64,000 nucleotides of DNA from Micromonospora sp. NBRC 110009 (GCF_030518795.1 NZ_CP130427.1:3844001-3908000); one strand, 5' to 3'. Positions 25,984 through 34,667 are shown, counted from the first letter of the stretch. Program-made: numbers and translations. Notes: generated by a model from the sequence alone, not told the origin.

Positions 25984-26852
25984 TCACCGCACTGTACGTG
26001 AAGATCGACGACTGGCTGGGGCGGCCCCGCAGGTCCGGTCGGCCACCGAAGCTGTCAGATGCTGAGCTGCTGACCCTGGCGGTGGCCCAGGTGCTGCTCG
26101 GGATCCGGTCCGAGGCCCGCTGGCTGCGGTTCGTCCCCGCGCATCTGCCCGGAGCGTTTCCCTATCTGCCGGGGCAGTCCGGCTACAACAAGCGCCTACG
26201 CGCCGCCGTGCCGCTACTGAAGAGGGCGATCCGGGCGGTGGCCGCGGACACCGACCTGTGGGCCGACTCGGTCTGGGTGGTCGACTCCACCCCGGTCGAG
26301 TGCGGCCGGTCCCGGCCCACCGTGCGCCGCTCATGGTTAGCGGGCTGGGCCAGCTACGGCTACTGCCCGTCGCACTCGCGCTGGTTCTGGGGTCTGCGGC
26401 TGCACCTGGTCTGCACCCCGGCCGGCCTGCCCGTCACCTGGGCTCTGGCCAACCCCAAGATCGACGAACGGCAAGTGTTGACCGCGGTCCTCGAACACGA
26501 CCCGGACCTTTTGGCCGAACGCCCAGGCCTGCTGATCATCGCGGACAAGGGCTATGTGTCCGCCGAGCTGGACCGCTGGCTGGCCGAACGCGGAGTGCGG
26601 CTGCTACGGCCCTCCTACCGCAACCGCACCCCACGACCCGGCGAGCACCTGCTCAAACCGATCCGGCAACTCATCGAATCGGTCAACGACACGCTCAAGG
26701 GCCAACTCGACCTCGAGCTACACGGCGGCCGCAGCATCGAAGGCGTCGCCGCCCGCGTCGCACAACGACTCCTGGCCATGACCGCCGCCATCTGGCACAA
26801 CCGCACCACCGGACAACCCCTGACCAGGTCCCTGATCGCCTACGACCACTGA
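25959..26852 (+). CDS. IS982-family-like transposase
   Basis: 297 residues. N-terminal segment LTALYVKIDDWLGRP and LSDAELLTLAVAQVLLGIRSEARWLR match IS982-type transposases. The DDE residues are visible in VWVVDSTPVECGRSR, GLLIIADKGYVSAEL and LIESVNDTLKGQLDLE. GTG start lies in the loop of a 14-bp hairpin. The gene appears intact. IS5-like families share this layout, so the family name is likely but not certain. Confidence 0.88.
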   Translation: MTTDINTLLTALYVKIDDWLGRPRRSGRPPKLSDAELLTLAVAQVLLGIRSEARWLRFVPAHLPGAFPYLPGQSGYNKRLRAAVPLLKRAIRAVAADTDLWADSVWVVDSTPVECGRSRPTVRRSWLAGWASYGYCPSHSRWFWGLRLHLVCTPAGLPVTWALANPKIDERQVLTAVLEHDPDLLAERPGLLIIADKGYVSAELDRWLAERGVRLLRPSYRNRTPRPGEHLLKPIRQLIESVNDTLKGQLDLELHGGRSIEGVAARVAQRLLAMTAAIWHNRTTGQPLTRSLIAYDH

Positions 26853-26873
26853 CCAGGATTAGGACTTACTCGT

Positions 26874-28100
26874 CTAGTGCGGCGGCGAGGGGGCCTCGGG
26901 GGGACGGCCGGCGGCGTGGCGGGCGTCGGCGAGGGCGACGCCGAGCAGTACGAGCGCGGCTACGGCCGCGGTGGCCAGCGGCGGGGCGAGATGCAGGGGG
27001 ACGGCGGCGATCGCCAGGGCGGCGATGGCGACGACGCGGCGGAGGGACAGCCGGTCGAACACGGCGCGTTCCAGCCGGATGCGGCCGTAGAGGAACAGTG
27101 CCGGGCCGCCGAGGCTCGCGAGGAGCCACGCCGGCTCCGGCGCGCCGTCCGGGTGCTTCAGTACGATCTCGAAGCCGACGGCGGTGGCGACGATGCCCAG
27201 CACCATGACGACATGGGCAGTGCCGATGGCGCGGCCGGCGGCGTCCCGGTCCCCAGCCGCGGCGACGGTCTCGGCGAGGACCTGGCCGGAGCGGTAGAAG
27301 TAGATGCGCCACATCAACACCGTCGACAGGAACGCCACCACCAGCCCCGCGGCGGTCGTCACGGTGACCGGCTGGTTGGTCAGCGTGGTGCCGACGGCGA
27401 GCACGGTTTCGCCGAGGGCGATCAGCAGGAACTGCTGGTAGCGCTCGGGCAGGTGGTGGCGGCTGTCCGTGGCCCAGGCACTGACCGGCGGCCCGGCCAT
27501 CCCCGGTACCGGCCAGCGCAGCTGCGCGGCGATGAAGTCAACGATCACGGCGGCCCCCCACAGGGCGGCCCGGGCGCCGCCGATGACGGCCGCGCCGGCG
27601 AACCAGATCACCGCCGAGGCCGCGAACCACAGGACCGACCGGCGGTAGAGGTGGCGCAGGGGGTGTCCGCGCAGCGCGGGTATCAGGATGAGCGGCCGGC
27701 CCAACTGCAGGATCACGTACGGCAGCACGAACGCCCATCCGCGGCCGATGAACGCGGCCGGCAGCGACGTCGACATGATCAGCAGCCCGAAGGCACTGGC
27801 CAGCACGATCCACTGGATCTTGCGGCGGCGGGGGTCGAACCAGCTGGTGATGTGCGCGGTCGTGATCCACAACCAGATCAGCGGCAGCGACAGCACCGGC
27901 AGGAAGGCCATCGCCCGCCACCGCACGACGACGTCTTCGCTGACGATGTCCCGTGCCACCCGGGTGACCACCCCGGCCAGGGCGAACACCAACACCAGGT
28001 CGACGAACAGTTCCAGGAAGTTGGCCTGCCGCACGTCCTCGCGACGTTGCAACAGGTCCTGACCGTCTCCACCGCCTTCCCGATGCCCCATACCGCACAT
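26874..28100 (-). CDS. Low-temperature-requirement A (LtrA) family membrane protein
   Basis: 408 residues with about ten membrane helices. LtrA hallmarks: ANFLELFVDLVLVFALAGVV near the N-terminus, PLIWLWITTAHITSWFDPRR, ERYQQFLLIALGETVLAVGTTL in the middle, and ALADARHAAGRPPEAP at the C-terminus. Biochemical function is unknown; the name comes from cold-sensitive Listeria mutants. The stop TAG is read from CTAG at the IS982-like/IS630 junction, which recreates the ancestral stop codon, so two insertions left the protein sequence intact. A degraded second copy lies at 21066-21312. ATG 28100 is preceded by GGCGGGCGAG; Met at codon 4 is an alternative. Confidence 0.85.
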   Translation of the reverse strand: MCGMGHREGGGDGQDLLQRREDVRQANFLELFVDLVLVFALAGVVTRVARDIVSEDVVVRWRAMAFLPVLSLPLIWLWITTAHITSWFDPRRRKIQWIVLASAFGLLIMSTSLPAAFIGRGWAFVLPYVILQLGRPLILIPALRGHPLRHLYRRSVLWFAASAVIWFAGAAVIGGARAALWGAAVIVDFIAAQLRWPVPGMAGPPVSAWATDSRHHLPERYQQFLLIALGETVLAVGTTLTNQPVTVTTAAGLVVAFLSTVLMWRIYFYRSGQVLAETVAAAGDRDAAGRAIGTAHVVMVLGIVATAVGFEIVLKHPDGAPEPAWLLASLGGPALFLYGRIRLERAVFDRLSLRRVVAIAALAIAAVPLHLAPPLATAAVAALVLLGVALADARHAAGRPPEAPSPPH

Positions 28101-28256
28101 ACTCGCCCGCCCAACCCCGACTCATTGGGCGTTGGACGCCGTACACCCGGAGGGAAGGCAGCCACCCGCTGACCGCCAACGCCACCTGAGCCGGCCAGCG
28201 CCGAGCCGAGTACGGATACTCATCCGCACCTTGACGATCGGCGAAAGGATCGGGCC

Positions 28257-28664
28257 GTGACCATGACGACGGGTAGGCGTACTCTCCTCGGCGGCCTGTT
28301 GCTGGCCGCGGCGACGGTCGGCGCCTGGTTCGCCTGGCTGGGCTGGGACTCGGGCTACACGGTCGACCCGGAGACCGGCGCGATCAGCGGCCCGTACGCG
28401 GTGTGGCAGGTGGCCGGCTGCGTGCTCACCCTGGCCGTGATCGCCGCCGTCGGCGCCTGGTGGCTCAGCCCCTGGCTGGTGGCGCCGGTGATGACGGTCG
28501 CCTTCACCGTCACCTGGGCCGTGCACGCCGCGTCGACCGACGACACCGGGCTGTGGGCGGTCGGGGCCGTGCTGGTGCTGATCGGGATGGCGGCGGGGAG
28601 CACGGTGGTCGCCCTTGTCGCCCGGCGGATCCGGCGCCGCACCGGACGCGGCTCAACCCGGTGA
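28257..28664 (+). CDS. Small four-helix membrane protein of unknown function
   Basis: 135 residues, GTG start (ATG two codons later). Four hydrophobic helices: LLGGLLLAAATVGAWFAWLGW, YAVWQVAGCVLTLAVIAAVGAWWL, VAPVMTVAFTVTWAVHAAS, and AVGAVLVLIGMAAGSTVVALVA. The loop GYTVDPETGAISGPYAVWQ between helices 1 and 2 is typical of actinobacterial membrane proteins of unknown role. C-terminus RRIRRRTGRGSTR is basic and cytoplasmic. No partner gene in the same orientation. Confidence 0.75.
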   Translation: MTMTTGRRTLLGGLLLAAATVGAWFAWLGWDSGYTVDPETGAISGPYAVWQVAGCVLTLAVIAAVGAWWLSPWLVAPVMTVAFTVTWAVHAASTDDTGLWAVGAVLVLIGMAAGSTVVALVARRIRRRTGRGSTR

Positions 28665-28715
28665 CGTCGCGCATGCCGAGGTCGGCGCTGCTGCTCGCCG
28701 AGGGCGACTGAGCGG

Positions 28716-28756
28716 ACCACGAGGGGCCCCGCCGAACCGGCGGGGCCCCTCGTGGT
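28716..28756. terminator. Very strong bidirectional terminator
   Basis: ACCACGAGGGGCCCCGCCG, loop AAC, and its exact complement make a 19-bp perfect stem. It lies between the convergent stops at 28664 and 28767 and also marks the end of the accessory region. Confidence 0.8.
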
Positions 28757-28766
28757 CGGGATGCGG

Positions 28767-29654
28767 TCAGGAGAGGGTCTTCAGGTAGTCGGGGTTGGCC
28801 TTGAGCCACTCCTCGACGGCCTTCTCCTCGTCGCCCTTGTGGGTGTTGAACATCAGGTCCTCCAGGGACCCGAGCTGCTGACCGTCCATCTTGAACTTCT
28901 TCAGCATCGCCGTGACCTCGGGGAAGTCCTTGCCGAAGCCCTTCCGGGCGAAGGTGTTGATCTGCTCGGCCTGGCCGAGGGTGCCCTTCGGGTCGGCCAG
29001 GTCCTTCAGCTCGTACTTCGCGTAGGCCCAGTGCGGGTGCCAGAGGGTGACCGCGATCGGCTTGTGGTCGGCGATCGCCCCGTCGAGCGCGGCGAGCATG
29101 GCCGGGGTGGAGGAGGTCTTCAGCTTCATCGCGCCGTCCAGGCCGTAGCCGGGGAGCACCTTCTCCTGGGTGGCCTTGGTCAGGCCGGCGCCCGGCTCGA
29201 TCCCGATCAGCTGCCCGTCGAAGGTGCCGGCCTTGGCGGCCAGGTCCTCCAGCGAGTCGACGCCGTCGACGTACTTCGGCACCGCGATGCTCAGGCTGGC
29301 GTCGTCGTGCCAGACGCCGAGCTTCTCCAGCTTGTCACCGTACTTCTCCACGTACGAGGCGTGCGTCTGGGGCAGCCAGCCGTCCAGGAAGAGGTCGATG
29401 TCGCCGCCGGCGAGGCCGCCGTAGACGAGACCGGCCTCCAGGTTCTTGAGCTGGACCCGGTAGCCCTTCTCCTCCAGGATGTGCTGCCACAGGTGGGACG
29501 CGGCGATCGCCTCGTCCCAGGCCATGTAGCCGATGGTGATCTTCTTGCCGTTGCCGGACGCGCCGTCCGACTTCCCGCCGCAGGCGGCGGCACCACCCAG
29601 GGCCAGGGTGGCGGTCACCGCGAGCGCGAGGACGCGCTTCAGGGTCGTGAACAC
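28767..29654 (-). CDS. Glycine betaine/choline-type ABC transporter substrate-binding lipoprotein
   Basis: 295 residues. Lipoprotein signal MFTTLKRVLALAVTATLALGGAAACGG with lipobox AAAC. The mature part is an OpuAC/ProX fold: KITIGYMAWDEAIAASHLWQHILEEKG, DIDLFLDGWLPQTHASY, IGIEPGAGL, and AVTLWHPHWAYAKYELKDL. The repeated Trp/Tyr residues are those that form the aromatic cage for trimethylammonium ligands in this family. GTG start follows AGGAAGGA. Last gene of the importer operon; separated by 72 bases from the permease. Confidence 0.92.
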   Translation of the reverse strand: MFTTLKRVLALAVTATLALGGAAACGGKSDGASGNGKKITIGYMAWDEAIAASHLWQHILEEKGYRVQLKNLEAGLVYGGLAGGDIDLFLDGWLPQTHASYVEKYGDKLEKLGVWHDDASLSIAVPKYVDGVDSLEDLAAKAGTFDGQLIGIEPGAGLTKATQEKVLPGYGLDGAMKLKTSSTPAMLAALDGAIADHKPIAVTLWHPHWAYAKYELKDLADPKGTLGQAEQINTFARKGFGKDFPEVTAMLKKFKMDGQQLGSLEDLMFNTHKGDEEKAVEEWLKANPDYLKTLS

Positions 29655-29726
29655 AGGGTTGTCCTTCCTGATTCGAGCCGGCGGACCCGCGTACGCGGGA
29701 ACAGGGGTGCCGGTGGAGGGCGACGC

Positions 29727-30620
29727 TCAGGCGGCCTCCCGCGCGAGGCGTTGCGCCCGCGCGGAGGGGAACCGGTCGCCCACGGAATCGGTCAGTCGGT
29801 CGAGCACCACGGCGAGGACCACGACCGCGATGCCGCCCTCGAAGCCGCTGCCCACCTCGACCTGGGAGAGCGCGAACATGATCACGTCGCCGAGGCCGCC
29901 GGCGCCGACCATGCCGGCGATGACGACCATGGACAGGGCCAGCATGATCACCTGGTTGACCCCGGTCATGATGGTGGGCAGGGCCAGCGGCAGCTTCGTC
30001 CGCAGCAGCACCATCCACGGTGGCGCGCCGAACGACTCCGCGGCCTGGACGATCTCCTTGTCGACCTGGCGCAGGCCCAGCTCGGTCAGGCGTACGCCGG
30101 GCGGCATGCTGAACACCAGCGTGGCCAGCACCCCGGGCACGGTGCCGATGCCGAAGAAGAAGATCGCCGGGATGAGGTAGACGAACGCCGGCATCGTCTG
30201 CATCAGGTCCAGCACCGGTCGGGCCACCGCCGACGCCCGCTTGTTCTCGGCGATGAACACGCCCAGCGGGATCGCCAGCAGCAGGGCGAGCACGCTGGCC
30301 ACGAGCACCTGGGCCAGGGTGCTCATGGTCTCCTCCCAGTACGGCATCCCGGCCACCAGGCCGAGGCCGACCGCGGTGCCGAGGCCGAACTTCCAGCCGC
30401 GCAGCCACCAGCCGAGCGCGGCGAGGACCAGCACGACCACCACCGCCGGTACGCCGGTGAGCAGGTCGCCGAGCGGGCCGACCAGCGCGTCGACCACGGC
30501 GGCGACCGCGTCGAAGAACGGGCCGAGGGTGCCGGTGGCCCAGTCGACGGCGGACTCGGTCCAGGCGCCCAGCGGCACCCGGGGCAGCCAGCTGTCGACC
30601 GGCGACTGCGTGACGCTCAT
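29727..30620 (-). CDS. Glycine betaine/choline-type ABC transporter permease
   Basis: 297 residues with six or more membrane helices (VPAVVVVLVLAALGWWLRGW, LAQVLVASVLALLLAIPLGVFIAENKR, VLDLMQTMPAFVYLIPAIFFFGIG). The EAA loop reads EIVQAAESFGAPPWMVLLRTKLPLALPTIMTGVNQVIM, matching OpuAB/ProW permeases. ATG 30620 follows AAGGGAGAG and overlaps the ATPase stop by 4 bases. Osmoprotectant or choline import across the cytoplasmic membrane. Confidence 0.93.
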   Translation of the reverse strand: MSVTQSPVDSWLPRVPLGAWTESAVDWATGTLGPFFDAVAAVVDALVGPLGDLLTGVPAVVVVLVLAALGWWLRGWKFGLGTAVGLGLVAGMPYWEETMSTLAQVLVASVLALLLAIPLGVFIAENKRASAVARPVLDLMQTMPAFVYLIPAIFFFGIGTVPGVLATLVFSMPPGVRLTELGLRQVDKEIVQAAESFGAPPWMVLLRTKLPLALPTIMTGVNQVIMLALSMVVIAGMVGAGGLGDVIMFALSQVEVGSGFEGGIAVVVLAVVLDRLTDSVGDRFPSARAQRLAREAA

Positions 30621-31888
30621 GCCGACTCTCCCTTCGCGGCGACCAGTTCGATCTCGTCCGATGCCGGCTCGTCGGCCGGTTCGTCCGCCGTCGGCACCTC
30701 GTCGGGGGTGGCGGCGGCCAACGCGCTGAGCAGCGTGATCCGGGGGATCACCCCGGTCAGCCGGCCCCGCTCGTCCAGCACGGCCACCGGGTGCTGGCTC
30801 TCCGCGGAGTCGGCGAAGAGGTCGGCCACCGCGGTGTCCTCGGTGACCGTGCGGACCCGCTCGGTCGAGACGTACCCGTCGAGGTTCTGCCGGCCCTCGC
30901 GGAGCGCGCGCAGCACCTCGTGCTCGGTGACCGTGCCGAGGAACCTCTTCATCGGCCCCGTCACGTAGATCACCGAACTCTGGCTCTCCCGCAGCGCCTT
31001 CGCGGCCACCCGGGGACCGGCGTTCGCGTCCAGGACCTGGTGCGGCTTCTCCATCACCGACGCGGCGGTGAGGATCCTGGTCCGGTCGACGTCGGCGACG
31101 AACTGCGCCACGTACCCGTTGGCCGGGTCGGTGAGGATCTCCTCGGCGGTGCCGATCTGGACGATCCGGCCGTCGCGCATCACCGCGATCCGGTCGCCGA
31201 GCCGCATGGCCTCGTTGAGGTCGTGGGTGATGAAGATGATGGTCTTGCCCAACTCGGCCTGGAGTTCGAGGAGCTGGTCCTGGATCTCCCGGCGGATGAG
31301 CGGGTCCAGCGCCGAGAACGCCTCGTCCATCAGCAGGATGTCGGTGCCGGCCGCGAGCGCGCGGGCCAGCCCGACCCGCTGCCGCATGCCGCCGGAGAGG
31401 TCGTGGGGGAGCTTGTCCGCCCACTCCTCGAGGCCCACCATCCGCAGCGCGTCCAGGGCGCGCTCGCGTCGCTCGGCCTTGGGCAGGCCGGCGACCTCCA
31501 GCGCGTACCCGGCGTTCTCCAGCACCGTCCGGTGTGGCATGAGCGCGAAGTGCTGGAAGACCATGCTGATCTTCTCCCGCCGCAGCTTGCGCAGCGCGGC
31601 GGGCTTCAGCGTGGTCAGCTCGACCCCGTCGATCCGCACGCTGCCCTTGGTGGGGCGGAGCAGGCCGTTGAGCATCCGGATGAGGGTCGACTTGCCGGAG
31701 CCGGAGAGGCCCATCACGACGAAGATCTCGCCGGGGCGTACCTCGAAGTTCGCGTCGATCACGGCGGCCGTGGCGGGCAGCCCGGCCAGGGCCTCGGCGC
31801 GGGGCGCGCCGTTCGTCAGGCGCCTTACCGCTTCGTCAGCTCGACTGCCGAATATTTTATAGAGCGACTTCACTGCGAGCGCGGACAC
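30617..31888 (-). CDS. Glycine betaine/choline-type ABC transporter ATPase with CBS domains
   Basis: 423 residues. The N-terminus KSLYKIFGSRADEAVRRL is the OpuAA/ProV signature. Walker A GLSGSGKSTL, signature LSGGMRQRVGLARALA, Walker B ILLMDEAFSALDP, switch HD. Two C-terminal CBS-type segments (about 285-345 and 345-400) likely sense ionic strength or a nucleotide, as in OpuA. The tail is acidic (ADEPADEPASDEIEL). GTG start at 31888 follows GAGAGGGG. First gene of the operon, with a 590-base upstream region. Confidence 0.93.
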   Translation of the reverse strand: MSALAVKSLYKIFGSRADEAVRRLTNGAPRAEALAGLPATAAVIDANFEVRPGEIFVVMGLSGSGKSTLIRMLNGLLRPTKGSVRIDGVELTTLKPAALRKLRREKISMVFQHFALMPHRTVLENAGYALEVAGLPKAERRERALDALRMVGLEEWADKLPHDLSGGMRQRVGLARALAAGTDILLMDEAFSALDPLIRREIQDQLLELQAELGKTIIFITHDLNEAMRLGDRIAVMRDGRIVQIGTAEEILTDPANGYVAQFVADVDRTRILTAASVMEKPHQVLDANAGPRVAAKALRESQSSVIYVTGPMKRFLGTVTEHEVLRALREGRQNLDGYVSTERVRTVTEDTAVADLFADSAESQHPVAVLDERGRLTGVIPRITLLSALAAATPDEVPTADEPADEPASDEIELVAAKGESA

Positions 31889-32478
31889 GATCCCCTCTCC
31901 GACGGAAACCGCTGGCGGATCGCGCCATCGGTGACCGTCTTCGCGTCTCGTCCGTCGATATCAACATCGGTCACGTTCTGTGGGCCACACGGGCAGGCCG
32001 AGAAACCTACCGACGTCATCGCGATAAATCCAGCCGGTGCTGCGGGGAATGTGGATCTGCACACAAAAACTGCCGCTGCGGAGTTGTCGAATTCGGTCGT
32101 CGGCACGCACGGCGGACGTGCTCACCGGCATCGTCGGCCGAACGTTTTCGCTGCTCCCTGGGCTGTTCGTCCCGTACAGTGGCACCGCCGAAGGGTGCCG
32201 CGCCGCTGCCACCCTTCGTCCCCGAATAGGGCGTCGGCGATAGAGAAGCGTCAGGTCCGCAGATTTTCGCCCCCGATGTCGTCGCCGCTCGGCGGCGCAT
32301 ATGGGCGAGCCGCTCCCGGCGGTTGGCCGGTTCGCCGCAAGAAATCGCCGAGGACGAATCAGCAGTGTCCGGCCGCGTCGTCCTCACGCTTATGGATGTG
32401 ATACGGCGCGGCTGATCCGTGGGATCGACGGGTGTACGCGCGAGAACCGGGTCGCGCCGGGCGGGGCATACTTGCCGG
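31889..32478. other. Long divergent intergenic region with structured segment
   Basis: 590 bases between the osmoprotectant ATPase gene (minus) and the heme oxygenase gene (plus). It must hold both promoters. GC is lower than in the neighbouring genes and no frame has family motifs. The segment 32179-32218 can form mutually exclusive hairpins: GGCACC/GGTGCC (32181-32199), CGAAGGGTG/CACCCTTCG (32189-32218) and an outer GTGGCA/TGCCAC. I see no match to a known riboswitch consensus. Confidence 0.5.
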
Positions 32479-33120
32479 ATGTCGAAACCGGCTCAGCCCG
32501 CCCGCCGGGAGACGGTGTCGCCCATGCTGGCCGCGCTACGCGCCGGCACCCGGGAGCACCATCTCGTCCTGGAGCGTCACCTGAACCTGCCCGGCCGGAT
32601 CCGCGAGCGGGCGGACCTGGCGGCCGTGCTGGCCGCGCTGCTCGCCTCCTGGGCGCCGGTGGAGCGGCAACTCGCCGCCGCCGACTGGTCGGGGCTGGGG
32701 CTCGACCCCCGGCTCGGCGAGGCGGCCGGGCTGCTCCGCGCCGACCTGGCCACCCTCGACGCCGACCCGGCCGACGCGGTTGCCTCCGCCGACCCGCCGG
32801 GCGTCCGGTTCGACAGCCCCGCCCGGGCGTTGGGCGGGCGGTACGTCCTGCTCGGCAGTGCCCTGGGTGGCAGCGTCATCGCCCCCGCCGTGGAACGGCT
32901 CCTCGGTCTGCCGGAGGGGACGGCGACCGGATTCTTCCGCCGCAGCGGCCGGGTGCCGGGCCGCGACTGGCGGGACTTCCGCCGCGCCGTCGCCGCCCGG
33001 GACTGGTCGACCGAGGAGCTGCGCGAGGCGACCGAGGCCGCCCGGGACACCTTCACGTTCGTCGGCCGCGCCGCCGCGCCGATCCTCGGCGACCGGGACG
33101 CCGACCCGGCCGCGGCCTGA
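32479..33120 (+). CDS. Heme oxygenase (biliverdin-producing type)
   Basis: 213 residues with the all-helical heme oxygenase fold. Seen: LRAGTREHHLVLERHL with the proximal heme His (27 or 28), a glycine-rich distal helix YVLLGSALGGSVI where the GxxxG kink contacts heme, and FRRAVAARDW near the C-terminus. It opens heme to biliverdin, CO and iron, for iron recovery or to supply a bilin chromophore (BphO-type). ATG 32479 is chosen because an earlier in-frame start (32419) would add residues unlike the family; the ribosome site is weak. No phytochrome gene is adjacent. Confidence 0.8.
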   Translation: MSKPAQPARRETVSPMLAALRAGTREHHLVLERHLNLPGRIRERADLAAVLAALLASWAPVERQLAAADWSGLGLDPRLGEAAGLLRADLATLDADPADAVASADPPGVRFDSPARALGGRYVLLGSALGGSVIAPAVERLLGLPEGTATGFFRRSGRVPGRDWRDFRRAVAARDWSTEELREATEAARDTFTFVGRAAAPILGDRDADPAAA

Positions 33121-33146
33121 CTCCGCCGCGGTTCGCCCCAGGCGGA

Positions 33147-33527
33147 TCACGCCTCGCCGGGGCGCCCCGACGGCGGGCCGGTGAATTCTCCGGCGACGGT
33201 CCGCAGCGCCCGGGTCAGCTCCTGCGCCGACGGCGCCGTCTCCGGGTCGACCAGCCACTGCGCCGCCATCCCGCCGAGCAGTGCCTGGTGGAAGGAGCCG
33301 AGCGCGAGCGCCGTGGGTTCGTCAGCGGCGGGGTCGAGCCGGTGGAAGATCTCGGCGAGGCCGAGTCGGGCCTGGCCGGTGACGGCGGCGAACGCCTGAC
33401 GTAGCTCGGGCTCCCGGTCCAGCTGGGCAATCAGCTCGAACTGGATGGCCCAGAGCGGTCGCAGCCGGGTGAAGGACTTGATGATCCGTTCCCAGGCCGC
33501 TTCGAACCGCTGCTCCGGCGTCGCGCG
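33147..33527 (-). pseudogene. TetR-family regulator, C-terminal fragment
   Basis: Minus-strand frame open from 33527 to a TGA at 33149-33147 encodes 126 residues of a TetR C-terminal ligand-binding domain (TPEQRFEAAWERIIKSF, LWAIQFELIAQLDREPELR, LGSFHQALLGGMAAQWLVDP). The DNA-binding N-terminus (about 60-70 residues) and start are missing. The frame runs into the monooxygenase fragment on the other strand with a 5-base overlap. Confidence 0.8.
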
Positions 33528-34089
33528 GGCGCTCTTCCTCTTCCCGTCGCCCGCCGAGGAGCCCGACCACCGGGACCTCGCCGCGCAGCGGGCCGCGCTG
33601 GCCCGGGCGTTCGCCGGTGCCGGCTGGCGGGTGCCGGAGCTGCTGGACGCGCTGGCGGACGCGCCGGACCTCTACTTCGACTCGATGAGCCAGGTGCGGA
33701 TGGACAGCTGGTCGACCGGGCGGGTGGGCCTGGTCGGCGACGCCGCCTACGGCGCCTCGCCGGCGTCCGGGCAGGGCACCAGCCTCGGCCTCGTCGGGGC
33801 ATACGTGCTGGCCGCGTCGCTGGCCGAGGCGGCGGCTGACCCGGCGGCCGGGTTCGCCGCGTACGAGCGCCGGATGCGGCCGTTCGTCGCCGCGAACCAG
33901 CAGCTCGCCGAGCGGAACCTGAAGGGCATGGTGCTCGGCTCGGCCGCGCAGATCCGGTTGCAGACGCTGATGCTGCGGCTCATGCCGCGCCTGCCCGGCC
34001 GGGAGGCGATGATCCGCCGGGTCACCGAGCCGATCCGCACGGCGGCCGCCGCGATCACCCTCCCGGACGTCCCGGGCCGGGCGGGTTGA
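33523..34089 (+). pseudogene. FAD-dependent monooxygenase, C-terminal fragment
   Basis: 188 residues from the junction: RALFLFPSPAEEPDHRD, then DSWSTGRVGLVGDAAYGASPASGQGTSLGLVGAYVLA, the second FAD motif of PHBH/TetX-type monooxygenases (GDAA-x-x-x-P-x-x-GQG). About 200 N-terminal residues, including the GxGxxG FAD fold, are absent. Reading upstream gives the reverse complement of the TetR fragment, so any start there is accidental. The two genes were divergent; a deletion removed both N-termini. Confidence 0.8.
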
Positions 34090-34128
34090 GCGGGGCGGGG
34101 TCCGCCGCGGTGGACCCCGCGCCGGCGC

Positions 34129-34665
34129 TCACGCCGGGGGCTGGTCCAGGCGTTCCGCGTACGCGTCGCGCAGCTCGTCCCAGCCGAAGTCCTTCGCCTC
34201 GGCCCCGCGGATCGGGCCGACCGGGTCGCCGGCGAGCAGGTGGTCGGCGACGTCCAGGCAGAGGTGCCAACCGGCGGCCATCTGCGGGGCGAGATCGGGC
34301 CGGTCGATCCGGTGTCGCAGGGTCAGCCGGGTGCCGGTCCCGGTCGGGGTCAGCTCCCAGCGCAGCAGCCCGTCGCCCCAGCTGTACTCCAGCAGCGACG
34401 GCCGCTCGGTGCGCACCACCGTCGCCGGCTCCGGCCAGGTCTGGTCGCCGTCGACGGTGCTGAGCGTGGCGTCGCCCGGCGTGCCGAGGTCCCGGCTGGC
34501 CACGAAGGGCGCCCACTGGGCGAGCTGGTCCGGCTCGGTCAGCGCGGCCCACACCTTCTCCGGCGGGTGCCGCAGGTCCCGGACGAACACCAGGTCCCAG
34601 CGCTCGTCGGCCGGTACGCGGGCGACCTCGGCGAGCGGGCCGGGTCGGAAGTTGTCGCGGTCCAT
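34129..34665 (-). CDS. SRPBCC / Aha1-like (START-fold) protein
   Basis: 178 residues. LVFVRDLRHPPEKVWAALTEPDQLAQWAPF and GWHLCLDVADHLLAGDP are the opening and closing segments of the AHSA1-type SRPBCC fold, a hydrophobic-ligand cavity. ATG 34665 lies 5 bases after AGGAG and 2 bases after the stop of the ArsR gene, so the pair is one operon. Family knowledge: ArsR-SRPBCC pairs are widespread in actinobacteria, with ligands mostly unknown. C-terminal tail GWDELRDAYAERLDQPPA. Confidence 0.88.
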   Translation of the reverse strand: MDRDNFRPGPLAEVARVPADERWDLVFVRDLRHPPEKVWAALTEPDQLAQWAPFVASRDLGTPGDATLSTVDGDQTWPEPATVVRTERPSLLEYSWGDGLLRWELTPTGTGTRLTLRHRIDRPDLAPQMAAGWHLCLDVADHLLAGDPVGPIRGAEAKDFGWDELRDAYAERLDQPPA

Positions 34666-34667
34666 CG

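Larger units (their letters stand above)
25897..26873 (+). mobile_element. IS982-like insertion sequence inserted at the right end of the IS630 element
   Basis: Ends ACGAGTAATTCCTAA and, inverted, ACGAGTAAGTCCTAA (14 of 15 match). It is flanked by CTAG at 25893-25896 and 26874-26877, consistent with a 4-base target duplication. The first CTAG consists of the last base of IS630, its TA duplication and one flanking G, so this element landed exactly on the IS630 junction. One intact transposase gene. Confidence 0.8.

Noticed and set aside
31889..32478. ydaO/c-di-AMP-type riboswitch before the osmoprotectant importer
   Set aside because: The expected conserved blocks could not be found; only simple hairpins are present.
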